DNA of 64,000 bases. It comes from Actinoplanes sp. TBRC 11911 (lineage in GTDB: Bacteria > Actinomycetota > Actinomycetes > Mycobacteriales > Micromonosporaceae). The translations under genes were made by a program, and so were the position numbers. The stretch spans positions 58,816 to 122,815 of the forward strand of contig NZ_JABBNC010000031.1 of NCBI RefSeq assembly GCF_012933445.1. The letters are read 5' to 3'. Of the stretch, positions 16,833 through 25,614 are shown piece by piece (position 1 is the stretch's first letter; every line of letters begins with the position of its first letter). Below the pieces are notes generated by a model that saw nothing but the letters and a program-made list of their open reading frames with translations, searched no databases and was not told where the DNA came from.

Positions 16833-18368
16833 GTGGATGGGACCGAGACCGGCTGGGGCCGGCCTGCGGAACCAGCCCCGCGCTGGCGGGCGCTGCTCGA
16901 CCGTGCCCGGCACGCCCGGAACACGGACGAGCCGGCCGAGCCCGAGACTCCGCAGGCGCCGCAGCAGTATTCGCAGCCGCTTCCTACGCGCCGGCCGGTG
17001 AATCCGCTGGATTCCCGCGGGTCGTACGAGCGGCCCGCGCCCGCTGCCACGCCGTACGAGCCGCGCCGGGCCGAGCCGGCTGCGGTGCCGCCGCGGCCGA
17101 TCAATCCGCTTGATCCGCGCTGGCAGGGGCGGCAGCAGGAAACGCGTGCCGCCGATTCCTGGCAGGCGGAGTCGCGTCCGGCTGAGCCGTGGCAGGCCGA
17201 GTCGAGGCAGGCCGAGTCGCGGCCGGCCGAGTCTTGGCAGGCCGAGTCGCGGCAGGGGGAGCAGACGCCCGCGCGCCGCTCGGACCCGGGTAGCTTCTTC
17301 AGCCCGTCGGCGCGGTCGGCGCCGGTCGCACCGCCGCCGGCCCGGGACTATCCGCAGATCCGGGCCTCCGCGGCCGCTCCGGTGATGCCGCCGCCCGCGC
17401 AGCTCGCACCGCCGCCCGTTTCCGCGCCTGCGCCGCTTGCGCCGCCGCCCGTGTCCGCGCCTGCGCCGCCCGCCTCGCAGCCGGTTCGCCCGGCCGTCGC
17501 GCCGCAACCGACGTCGCCGGCCGCGGCCCGCATCGAGTGGCGTCAGACCCGGCCGGACGACGAGCGGGAACGCGCCGTCGCGGTGATGCGGCGCAAGGTG
17601 GGCAAGCCGCGGGTGCTGGCGTTCGCCAACCCGAAGGGCGGCGTGCACAAGACGACCGCGACCGTGCTGGCCGCCGCCACCATCGGCAGCGTCCGGGGGC
17701 GGGGCGTGCTCGCGTGGGACGACAACGAGCTGCGCGGCACCCTCGGCCTGCGAGCCGGGAGCGCCCGGCACGCCCGTACGATCAAGCATCTTCTCGCCGA
17801 TCTCATGCAGATCGAGAATCTGCACGGCGATGCCCTGCTGCAGGAGCTCGACGGGTACCTGCGGCACGCCTCGGACGGGTCGTACGACGTGCTGGCCGGC
17901 GAGGAGAATCCGCGTTTCGCGCAGCGACTCGACCAGGGCACGGTGCGCCGCGTGATGGACCTGCTGCGCCGCACGCACGACGTGATCTGCGTCGACACCG
18001 GCAACAACGTGGAGAGCGTCAACTGGCAGACCGTGATGCGCCAGGCCGACCAGCTGGTGATCACCACGGTGCCGCGCGAGGACGCCGCCTTCACCGCCGA
18101 CTGGATGCTCGACGTGCTCGACGAGAGCGGCATGGGTGACCTGGTCGCGAACGCGGTCACGCTGATCTCCTGCCCGGCGCCGGGGCCGCTGCCGCTGCTG
18201 GACGACTTCGTGAAGCACTTCACCACCCGCACCCGCGCGGTCGCCGTGGTCCCGTACGATCCGGCTCTCGAGGTGGGCTCGTCGATCGAGTATCAGGATC
18301 TTCAGGTCGAGACGCGCGAGGCATGGCTGCGGGCCGCATCTGTGATGATCGAGCCATTCGCGGAGTGA
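16833..18368 (+). CDS. ParA/MinD-like ATPase with long proline-rich N-terminus
   Basis: 511 residues. The first about 250 are disordered and Pro/Ala/Arg-rich, with short repeats of WQAESR-type units (about 108-140) and two VSAPAP-LAPPP-type blocks. The C-terminal domain has a deviant Walker A, PKGGVHKTTA (267-276; H272 replaces the usual Gly), WDDNELRGTLGLR, and the Walker B-like VICVDTGNNVES. The composition resembles EspI-type or orphan ParA proteins rather than chromosome-segregation ParA, and no parB is nearby. GTG start with GGAGG 7 nt upstream. The cargo is unknown. Confidence 0.75.
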   Translation: MDGTETGWGRPAEPAPRWRALLDRARHARNTDEPAEPETPQAPQQYSQPLPTRRPVNPLDSRGSYERPAPAATPYEPRRAEPAAVPPRPINPLDPRWQGRQQETRAADSWQAESRPAEPWQAESRQAESRPAESWQAESRQGEQTPARRSDPGSFFSPSARSAPVAPPPARDYPQIRASAAAPVMPPPAQLAPPPVSAPAPLAPPPVSAPAPPASQPVRPAVAPQPTSPAAARIEWRQTRPDDERERAVAVMRRKVGKPRVLAFANPKGGVHKTTATVLAAATIGSVRGRGVLAWDDNELRGTLGLRAGSARHARTIKHLLADLMQIENLHGDALLQELDGYLRHASDGSYDVLAGEENPRFAQRLDQGTVRRVMDLLRRTHDVICVDTGNNVESVNWQTVMRQADQLVITTVPREDAAFTADWMLDVLDESGMGDLVANAVTLISCPAPGPLPLLDDFVKHFTTRTRAVAVVPYDPALEVGSSIEYQDLQVETREAWLRAASVMIEPFAE

Positions 18369-18448
18369 CCCGCGTTTGATACCCGGAAAGTGTCGGGGGT
18401 CGGGGCTAGAGTCTCTCGCAGTCGTACAACAACTAAAGGGGGCCCGGA

Positions 18449-21400
18449 GTGTCTGACTCGTTCGTGCATCTCCACGTGCACACCGAGTATTCGATGCTCG
18501 ACGGGGCTGCCCGCGTCAAAGAGCTGCTCGCCGAGGCGTCCCGGCTGGGCATGCCGGCCGCGGCGATCACCGACCACGGCAACATGCACGGGGCGTACGA
18601 CTTCTATACGCAGGCCAAGGCCGCCGGCATCACGCCGGTGATCGGGGTCGAGGCGTACGTGGCTCCGGAGTCCCGGCTGACCAAGAGCCGCATCAAGTGG
18701 GGCCGCCCGGAGCAGAAGGGCGACGACGTCTCCGGTAACGGTGCGTATACCCATATGACCATGTGGGCGCGCAACGCGGTCGGGCTGAAGAACCTGTTCC
18801 GGCTCAACTCGCGGGCCTCGATGGAGGGCCAGCTCGGTAAGTATCCGCGGATGGATTTCGACATCATCGCGGAGCACGCCGAGGGGATCATGGGGACCAC
18901 CGGCTGCCCGTCCGGCACGGTGCAGACCCGCTTGCGGCTCGGCCAGTTCGACGAGGCCTTGAAGTCCGCGGCGATGTATCAGGAGGCCCTGGGGAAGGAC
19001 AACTACTTCCTCGAGATCATGGATCACGGCCTGTCGATCGAGAAGCGGGTGCGCGACGGCCTGCTCGAGATCGGTCAGAAGCTGGGCATCCCGCCGCTGG
19101 TCACCAACGACTCGCACTACACGTACGAAGCGCAGGCCGAGGCCCACGACGTGCTGCTCTGCGTGCAGACCGGCAGCAACGTGGCCGACCCGAACAGGTT
19201 CCGGTTCGACGGCAAGGGCTACTTCGTCAAGTCGGCCGACCAGATGCGCGCGGTCGACTCCTCCGAGGCCTGGCAGGAGGGCGTCCGCAACACGTTGCTG
19301 GTGGCGTCGCGGGTCGAGACCGACGGCATGTTCACCTTCAAGAACCTGATGCCCCGCTTCCCGATCCCGGACGGCTACACCGAGGAGGAGTATTTCCGGC
19401 ACGTCGCGTACGAGGGCCTGCACCACCGGTTCCCGGACGGCATCCCGGACACCCACGTCAAGCAGGCCGAATACGAACTGGGCGTCATCATCCAGATGGG
19501 CTTCCCGGCGTACTTCCTGGTGGTCGCCGATTTCATCCAGTGGTCGAAGCGCAACGGCATCGCGGTCGGCCCGGGCCGTGGCTCGGCCGCGGGCTCGCTG
19601 GTGGCGTACGCGATGGGCATCACCGACCTCGACCCGCTGCCGCACGGGCTGATCTTCGAGCGGTTCCTCAACCCGGAGCGCATCTCGATGCCGGACGTCG
19701 ACATCGACTTCGACGAGCGCCGGCGCGGCGAGGTCATCAAGTACGTGACCGACCGGTGGGGCGAGGACAAGGTCGCCCAGATCGCCACCTTCGGCACGAT
19801 CAAGGCGAAGGCCGCGATCAAGGACTCGGCGCGCGTGCTCGGTTACCCGTTCGCGGTCGGCGACCGGATCACCAAGGCGCTGCCGCCCGACGTGATGGGC
19901 AAGGGCATCCCGCTCGCCGGCATCTTCGACAAGGACCACAAGCGGTACAGCGAGGCCGGCGAGATCCGGACGATGTACGAGCAGGACCCCGACGTCAAGA
20001 AGGTGATCGACACCGCGCGGGGCATCGAGGGCCTGATCCGGCAGACCGGTGTGCACGCGGCCGGCGTGATCATGTCCGCCGAGCCGATCATCGACCACAT
20101 CCCGCTGATGCGCCGCCCCGCCGACGGGGTGATCATCACGCAGTTCGACTACCCGACCTGCGAGACGCTCGGGCTGCTCAAGATGGACTTCCTGGGCCTG
20201 CGAAATCTGACGATCCTGGACGACGCGGTCAAGAACATCAAGCTGAACCACGGGCTCGACCTGGATCTGCTGGCGTTGCCGCTCGACGACGCCCCGTCGT
20301 ACGAACTGCTGGCCCGGGGCGACACCCTGGGCGTGTTCCAGCTCGACGGTGGCCCGATGCGGTCGCTGCTGCGGTTGATGAAGCCGGACAACTTCGAGGA
20401 CATCTCGGCCGTGCTGGCGTTGTATCGGCCGGGCCCAATGGGTGTCGAGTCGCATACCAACTACGCGCTGCGTAAGAACAAGCTTCAGGACATTACGCCG
20501 ATCCACCCGGAGTTGGCGGAGCCGCTGCGCGAGATCCTCGAGCCGACCTACGGTCTGATCGTCTACCAGGAGCAGGTGCAGCGAGCAGCGCAGATCCTCG
20601 CGGACTACACCCTGGGTCAGGCCGATCTTCTTCGGCGTGCGATGGGTAAGAAGAAGAAGGAGATCCTCGACAAGGAGTTCGGCCCCTTCCGAGACGGGTG
20701 CCGTGCCAGGGGTTTTTCTGACGAGGCGATCCAGGCTGTCTGGGACGTGCTGGTCCCGTTCGCCGGTTACGCGTTCAACAAGGCACACTCCGCGGCGTAC
20801 GGGCTGGTGTCCTACTGGACGGCGTATCTCAAGGCGCACTACCCGGCCGAATACATGGCGGGGCTGCTGACCAGCGTCGGCGACGACAAGGACAAGATGG
20901 CGATGTATCTGGCCGAGTGCCGGCGCATGGGCATCCAGGTCCTGCCGCCCGACGTGAACCAGTCGGCGGGCCCGTTCACCCCGGTGGGCAAGGACATCCG
21001 CTTCGGTCTGGCGGCGGTCCGCAACGTCGGCCACAACGTGGTCGACGCGATCGCCCGCGCCCGCACCGAGAAATCCGCGTATCAGGACTTCTACGACTTC
21101 CTGTCGAAGGTGGACGCGGTGGTCTGCAACAAGAAGACCATTGAATCCTTGATCAAGGCGGGCGCGTTCGACTCGATGGGCCACAGCCGCAAGGGCCTGC
21201 TCGCCGTGCACGCCGAGGCCATCGACGCGTACGCCGACGTGAAGCGCAACGAGGCCGCGGGCCAGTTCGACCTGTTCGGCGCGTTCGGCGACGCGGAGGG
21301 CGGCAGTTCGGCCACGGTCGCGATGCCGCCCATCACCGACGACGAGTGGGACAAGCGCGACAAATTGGCCTTCGAGCGGGAGATGCTCGGCCTCTACGTC

Positions 21401-21982
21401 TCCGACCATCCGCTGGCCGGCCTCGAACAACTGCTGCAGGCTTCGGCCGACACCACGATCGCCGCGCTGAACGAGGAGGGCTCGGTCGCCGACGGCCAGA
21501 TCGTCACGCTGGCCGGCATCCTGACCGGCGTGCAGCGGCGCATCACCAAGCAGGGCCGGGCGTGGGCGTCCGCGACGCTGGAGGATCTGGCCGGCGGCGT
21601 CGAGACGTTGTTCTTCCCGAACACGTACGAGGTGATCGGCCAGTACATCGCCGAGGACGCCATCGTGGTGGTCCGCGGCCGCGTCGACCGCCGCGACGAC
21701 ACCCCACGCATCATGGCGATGGACATGTCCTTGCCCGACATCAGCCACAATCCGGACAGCAAACCGATCACCCTGACCATGCCGATCACCCGCTGCACCC
21801 CGCCGCTGGTCTCCGAGCTCAAGGAGATCCTCACCAGCCACCCCGGCGACTCAGAGGTCCACGTCCACTTGCAGAACGGCAGCCGCACCACGGTCCTCCG
21901 CCTCGGCGCGGTCCGGGTGGCCCCCACGCCGGCCTTGCGAGCAGACCTGAAAACCATCCTGGGCCCGTCGGCGGTGGGCTGA
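18449..21982 (+). CDS. dnaE: DNA polymerase III alpha subunit
   Basis: Replicative DNA polymerase, 1177 residues. The N-terminal PHP domain starts FVHLHVHTEYSMLDG with DHGNMHGAYD, retaining metal-ligand residues consistent with intrinsic proofreading in actinobacterial DnaE1. Catalytic aspartates are in PDVDIDFDERR (about residue 415) and KMDFLGLRN (about 577). A helix-hairpin-helix region and an OB fold (LAGILTGVQRRITKQG) follow. GTG start with AAAGGGGG upstream. It lies between the ParA-like gene and repeat DNA; its length and lack of an ImuA/ImuB neighbourhood argue against the mutagenic DnaE2. Confidence 0.97.
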   Translation: MSDSFVHLHVHTEYSMLDGAARVKELLAEASRLGMPAAAITDHGNMHGAYDFYTQAKAAGITPVIGVEAYVAPESRLTKSRIKWGRPEQKGDDVSGNGAYTHMTMWARNAVGLKNLFRLNSRASMEGQLGKYPRMDFDIIAEHAEGIMGTTGCPSGTVQTRLRLGQFDEALKSAAMYQEALGKDNYFLEIMDHGLSIEKRVRDGLLEIGQKLGIPPLVTNDSHYTYEAQAEAHDVLLCVQTGSNVADPNRFRFDGKGYFVKSADQMRAVDSSEAWQEGVRNTLLVASRVETDGMFTFKNLMPRFPIPDGYTEEEYFRHVAYEGLHHRFPDGIPDTHVKQAEYELGVIIQMGFPAYFLVVADFIQWSKRNGIAVGPGRGSAAGSLVAYAMGITDLDPLPHGLIFERFLNPERISMPDVDIDFDERRRGEVIKYVTDRWGEDKVAQIATFGTIKAKAAIKDSARVLGYPFAVGDRITKALPPDVMGKGIPLAGIFDKDHKRYSEAGEIRTMYEQDPDVKKVIDTARGIEGLIRQTGVHAAGVIMSAEPIIDHIPLMRRPADGVIITQFDYPTCETLGLLKMDFLGLRNLTILDDAVKNIKLNHGLDLDLLALPLDDAPSYELLARGDTLGVFQLDGGPMRSLLRLMKPDNFEDISAVLALYRPGPMGVESHTNYALRKNKLQDITPIHPELAEPLREILEPTYGLIVYQEQVQRAAQILADYTLGQADLLRRAMGKKKKEILDKEFGPFRDGCRARGFSDEAIQAVWDVLVPFAGYAFNKAHSAAYGLVSYWTAYLKAHYPAEYMAGLLTSVGDDKDKMAMYLAECRRMGIQVLPPDVNQSAGPFTPVGKDIRFGLAAVRNVGHNVVDAIARARTEKSAYQDFYDFLSKVDAVVCNKKTIESLIKAGAFDSMGHSRKGLLAVHAEAIDAYADVKRNEAAGQFDLFGAFGDAEGGSSATVAMPPITDDEWDKRDKLAFEREMLGLYVSDHPLAGLEQLLQASADTTIAALNEEGSVADGQIVTLAGILTGVQRRITKQGRAWASATLEDLAGGVETLFFPNTYEVIGQYIAEDAIVVVRGRVDRRDDTPRIMAMDMSLPDISHNPDSKPITLTMPITRCTPPLVSELKEILTSHPGDSEVHVHLQNGSRTTVLRLGAVRVAPTPALRADLKTILGPSAVG

Positions 21983-22880
21983 CCCATCCGGTACGCCGGC
22001 GCGGCTCCCCAACCGCACCGGCCCAGCCCCCCGCCTCCGGCGGCTGCCGCCGCGAGCCAGGCGTCTGGTCACGGCCCTGCCGCGCCCACCGGGCTGACCT
22101 GCCGCCGCAGCCGGATGGTGGTTGCGGCCGGGGGCTGGTCTGCTCGTGCGGGCGGGTGGTGGTTGCGGCTGCGCCGTTGGTCCGCTGTTCCGGCCGGGTG
22201 GTGGTTGCGGCTCACGGGCTGGTCTGCGCTGCTGCGGGCGGGCGGGTGGTGGTTGCGGTCTTGCTGCGGTTGTGGGGCTGGTCTGCTGCTGCGAGCCAGA
22301 GGTGGGTTGCGGTCTTTGGCTGGCCGCTGGATCGAACTGGTAGCGCGGGGCGGGGCGGGGTTGTGGGCTTGCGGCGGCCACCGGGCGAGCCTGCGCGCAA
22401 GCGACGAACGGGCGCGGTCGGCTGTGGCCGACGGGTGGTTTGCTGGCGCAAGTGCGGCGCGGACTCGGGGCCCTTCGGACCGTGGTTGCCGCGTCGATCT
22501 GTGCGTAAGTGCGGCGGGGGCTCGGGGTCGGACGGTGGTTGCCGCGTTGATCTGTGCGTAAGTGCGGCGGGGGCTCGGGGTCGGACGGTGGTTGCCGCGT
22601 TGATCTGTGCGCAAGTGCGGCGCGGGCTTGCGGTGGGGCCGGGGCTGCCGCGCTGATCTGCCGGCGGCGCCGTTGGCGTCGCGGGTGCGGCCAACCGGTT
22701 CGCGCGGTGCCGAATCGGCGGGCGGATTTGTCGGGATTGGCGGGTGCGCGGGGATTTTGCGCCGTGGCTCGCGGTCGTCGGCGGGCTGAACTGGTGGGGT
22801 TGAGCTGGTGGGACGCTGCGTGGCGTCGGGGTTGCGCAGGGGTGGCGGACGCTGACAGGAAGACCTGGCAGGATCGAGGG
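21983..22880. repeat. Repeat-rich spacer after dnaE
   Basis: About 0.9 kb with open frames but no coding signature. Short words such as GGTGGTTGCGG and GGGCTGGTCTGCT recur at irregular intervals from about 22110 to 22330. A clear tandem array follows and is listed separately. GC content is extreme and frames on both strands stay open by composition alone. I see no gene here. Confidence 0.7.
22445..22630. repeat. 53-bp tandem repeat, about 3.5 copies
   Basis: Copies start at 22501, 22554 and 22607 (exact 53-bp steps), beginning GTGCGTAAGTGCGGCG and ending GCCGCGTTGATCT. A diverged copy with a 4-bp insertion precedes them at about 22444. The last copy decays into unrelated sequence. The period is not a multiple of three, so a coding repeat is unlikely. 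Confidence 0.85.
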
Positions 22881-24032
22881 GTGAACCCGAGTCAGGAGCC
22901 GGCTCAGCCGCAACAGTCCGGCCCGCCGCCGGCCGATCCGACCGCAGACCCCGTCGCGTACGGCGCGCCTGGTCAGCCGGCCGCGGACGAGCCCGGCGAC
23001 GCTTCGTCCAGCCCGGTCAACGGCTCGCCCCTGCCGGCAAACTTCGCCGGAAACGGCACGGCGGCTTCGCCCGGCGCAAGCTTCCCGCACGCCGGCGCGG
23101 CGGGCGGGGCGGGCTCTTCGTTCCCGGGATCCTACGCGGCAGGCGGTGCGGGTTCTTCGTTCTCGGGATCCGACGCGTCGGCTGGGGTGGGGTCTTCGTT
23201 CCCGCGACCCGACGGGGCGGGGTCGGCATCCTGGCAAACTGACGCGGCGGCTTGGGGTGGGTTACCGGGCGGTGGCGGTGCCGCGGGTGGGTTAGCCGGT
23301 TACGGCGACGCGGGCGCTGCGGGTCTCGACGGGGAGGCGGGCGACCAGGTGCCGTATGGCTACGGGGCGGAGGCCGCATACGGGCTTGCTCATCCCAGCG
23401 GGCCCGAGGGGTCGGAGTCGCGGGCGGGGTTTTTCGGGTTCCGGGCGAAGAAGGCGCGGTCCTGGCGGCGTACGGTAATTGTGGCTGTTTCGGTGGCTCT
23501 TGGGATCTTTGCGCTCGGGGTGCCGTTGGGAGTCTTGTGGCACGTGCTCGCCCCGGGGACGCCGGCCATCGCGATCGGGGGGAAGATCCTGATCAATGAC
23601 CCGTCGCCGGAGGAGTTCATCGCGGCCGATGGGTGGTTCACGCTGCTGGGGCTCGGGTTCGGGCTGGTCGTTGCGGTTGTCGCCTGGCTGGTGCTGCGCC
23701 GGGACCGGGGGCCGTTCCTGCTGCTGGGCATCGTGGTCGGGCTGCTGGGGGCCGGTTACTACTCGGCGCCCACGGTCGGCGAGATGATCGGTCGTAGTGC
23801 GTACAAGGCGTGGGAGGCGACGGCGCAGCAGGGGGCGACCAACGTCGCGCCGCCCGAGCTGCACTCGATCGGGCCGTCGCTGGTGCCGGCGTTCATCGCG
23901 GCTGTCGCGCTGACGCTACTGGCCGGCTGGTCCAATGATCCGGATCTCGATGAGCCGGGGGCGAAACCGGGCTACGGCCCGAACGAGGCCGCGGCAAACC
24001 CGAACGAATCGGTCGAGGCTCCGCAGGGCTGA
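22881..24032 (+). CDS. Four-helix membrane protein with Gly/Ser-rich N-terminal region
   Basis: 383 residues. The first about 190 are disordered and Gly/Ala/Ser/Pro-rich with loose repeats of AGGAGSSFPGS type. Four membrane helices follow (about 200-225, 250-270, 278-297 and 340-360), with conserved-looking loop residues PAIAIGGKILINDPSPEEF and YYSAPTVGEMIGR. The layout resembles actinobacterial DUF2567-type membrane proteins, but I cannot confirm this. The GTG start at 22881 is chosen because codon use turns gene-like there; the ribosome-binding site is poorly placed, so the start is uncertain. Confidence 0.65.
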   Translation: MNPSQEPAQPQQSGPPPADPTADPVAYGAPGQPAADEPGDASSSPVNGSPLPANFAGNGTAASPGASFPHAGAAGGAGSSFPGSYAAGGAGSSFSGSDASAGVGSSFPRPDGAGSASWQTDAAAWGGLPGGGGAAGGLAGYGDAGAAGLDGEAGDQVPYGYGAEAAYGLAHPSGPEGSESRAGFFGFRAKKARSWRRTVIVAVSVALGIFALGVPLGVLWHVLAPGTPAIAIGGKILINDPSPEEFIAADGWFTLLGLGFGLVVAVVAWLVLRRDRGPFLLLGIVVGLLGAGYYSAPTVGEMIGRSAYKAWEATAQQGATNVAPPELHSIGPSLVPAFIAAVALTLLAGWSNDPDLDEPGAKPGYGPNEAAANPNESVEAPQG

Positions 24033-24083
24033 CGCGCGACCCGATGCGTGCCGCCGCTATGGCCGTCGCGATCGTCGTGGTGC

Positions 24084-24160
24084 CATCGCATGGCATCGCA
24101 TTGCATGGCATGGCATCGCATCGCATGGCATGGCATGGCATCGCATGGCGTGGCGTGGCG
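24084..24160. repeat. Pentanucleotide run (CATGG/CATCG)
   Basis: About fifteen consecutive 5-bp units, mostly CATGG or CATCG with a few CATTG and CGTGG variants. Such arrays change length by slippage. It lies 50 bp after the membrane-protein stop and just before the first palindromic element. Confidence 0.9.
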
Positions 24161-24184
24161 ATGCGTTCGTGCGCGGGCGTTCCC

Positions 24185-24360
24185 ACTGCGTGGACATCGT
24201 CGCCACATCGTGGGCTTTTTGTGAACCTTGGAGAGTTGCGCCCATATACGAGCCATAACTCTCCAAGGTTCACATCCAGCGGAGAAAGTCTGCGGCATAA
24301 ATGCCGCATTTTGTGACAAAAGTTCCTCTACAGTGGACGGCGATCCCTCATCATGGACAC
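24185..24360 (-). repeat. Palindromic intergenic element, copy 1
   Basis: The core is a perfect 17-bp stem, GTGAACCTTGGAGAGTT (24221-24237) with its complement at 24257-24273, and a 19-nt loop. When the region is read on the minus strand, the core and both flanks align with copy 3 (51935-52140), including shared words GTCCA-n-ATG, GGGAT, TTTGTC, CGGC, CCACGATG and GTCCAC. Orientation is therefore given relative to copy 3. It is probably a non-autonomous repeat or structured RNA; function unknown. Confidence 0.75.
24291..24312 (+). terminator. Hairpin followed by T-run inside palindromic element 1
   Basis: TGCGGCAT (24291-24298) and ATGCCGCA (24301-24308) form a perfect 8-bp stem, followed by TTTT. 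It would work as a weak intrinsic terminator for transcripts coming from the membrane-protein gene ending at 24032, but the distance (260 bp) and location inside a repeat make this tentative. Confidence 0.35.
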
Positions 24361-24549
24361 CGGTTCCAGAATGTGGTCGCCGATCTCAGCAGGCGGTCGG
24401 CGAGCCCAGATAATGGACATGCGGCGCGCTGCCCGCGGGGCCTAACGGTCACCCGATTCGACCGGTTTCCGGAAATGTCGGAAATGTTCCGCCGAGCGGC
24501 GAGGCGGAATACGGCGTTTCCGGCGACCCAGCCACTGATCGTTTAACTC

Positions 24550-24777
24550 ATGCGGCCTGCGGGCGGCTACGCGACCTGCGTGGGCGGCCATGCGGCCTGC
24601 GTGGGCGGCATGCGGCCTGCGCGGGTGGCCTGCGCGGGCGGTCACGCGGCCTGCGCGGGTGGCCTGCGCGGGCGGTCACGCGGCCTGCGTGGGCGGCCAT
24701 GCGGCCTGCGCGGGCGGCCATGCGGCCTGCGCGGGTGGCCTGCGCCGGCGGTCACGCGGCCTGCGCGGGCGGCCACT
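24550..24777. repeat. Short GC-rich tandem repeat (CCTGCGYGGGYGG units)
   Basis: About a dozen copies of a CCTGCG-C/T-GGG-C/T-GG core, spaced by 17 or 21 bp, usually flanked by GCGG and by CCAT or TCAC. All six frames stay open by composition. It abuts the stop of the minus-strand Lon-domain gene at 24801 and could affect its 3' end. Confidence 0.85.
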
Positions 24778-24800
24778 GACCCGGAGCCGGAGGCACTCGT

Positions 24801-25511
24801 CTAGTTTGGGCTGGCGGGGCGGGCCAGGTCGGAGAGCGGGACCGGGACCGCCCGGACCTTTGCCAGCAAGCCTGCCTCGCGGTTGAGCAGCTTCAGCTCG
24901 GCGCGTAAACGGCTCGCCGTGTCGGGGGCGGCCAGCAGCAGCTGGCGCTCGTCGGTGGTGAGCTGGGCCGTCGCGGCGATCAGGTGGGACAGGACCGTCG
25001 GGTCGGCGGGGACCGCGTCCAGGATCTCGGAGTCGGGGCGGAGCAGGTCCAGGTACGTGCGGAACGCCGCCAGCGCGCGCGGTGCCAGCAGCTCGGCCAA
25101 GTCGTCGCTCGACTCGTCGGGCAGCCAGTCGACCGACGCCATCAAGTAGGGCTCGTCGCCCTGGCTGATCTCGCGGATGGCGAAGCGCCGGCGGCCCACC
25201 GTCATGATGTCGTAGCGGCCGTCCGGGAGCTCGGTGACCTGGCGCAGCTCGGCCGTGCACCCGACCGGGTAGAGATCCTCGCGGCCGACCGGGGCCAGCG
25301 CCGTGACCAGGTCGTCCTCGGCCTCGTCGGCGGGTGGGGCCTCGGCGCCGCGGCGCAGCGTGACCACGCCGAACTCGTGCGGGTCGTCGGCCGGACTGGC
25401 GATCAGCTCGCGCACGAGGGTGCGGTACCGCGCCTCGAAGATGTGCAGGGGCAGCACCAGGCCGGGAAACAGCACAGTACCCAGGGGGAACACCGGCAGC
25501 CGCTCACTCAC
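24801..25511 (-). CDS. LON peptidase substrate-binding domain protein
   Basis: 236 residues covering only the Lon N-terminal (LAN/PUA-like) domain: MSERLPVFPLGTVLFPG, LPLHIFEARYRTLVRE, EFGVVTLRRG, VGCTAELRQV, DGRYDIMTVGRRRFAI. There is no AAA or protease domain. Such stand-alone proteins are common in actinobacteria, and their role is unresolved (substrate recognition or RNA/ligand binding). GTG start. It is transcribed away from hisD; the 102-bp gap carries the hisD promoter. Confidence 0.88.
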   Translation of the reverse strand: MSERLPVFPLGTVLFPGLVLPLHIFEARYRTLVRELIASPADDPHEFGVVTLRRGAEAPPADEAEDDLVTALAPVGREDLYPVGCTAELRQVTELPDGRYDIMTVGRRRFAIREISQGDEPYLMASVDWLPDESSDDLAELLAPRALAAFRTYLDLLRPDSEILDAVPADPTVLSHLIAATAQLTTDERQLLLAAPDTASRLRAELKLLNREAGLLAKVRAVPVPLSDLARPASPN

Positions 25512-25601
25512 CGTTTCAGCGTAACGGGGGGCGCACCATGGTCAAAGATCAGCCGCGTCCCAAGTGATGGCCTGGTAAAAGGCGCCCCGGGGATCTACGC
25601 C

Positions 25602-25614
25602 TAAACTTGTGCCG
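25602..25614 (+). promoter_or_regulatory. -10 element suggesting a leaderless hisD transcript
   Basis: TAAACT at 25602-25607 ends 6 nt before the hisD GTG (25614), and no Shine-Dalgarno is present. That spacing predicts transcription starting at or next to the start codon. No convincing -35 was found at 17 bp. Confidence 0.45.

Noticed and set aside
22069..22614. Minus-strand ORF with AQINAATTVRP-type repeats
   Set aside because: The repeat period is 53 bp, which changes frame between copies; the ORF is open only because of GC composition.
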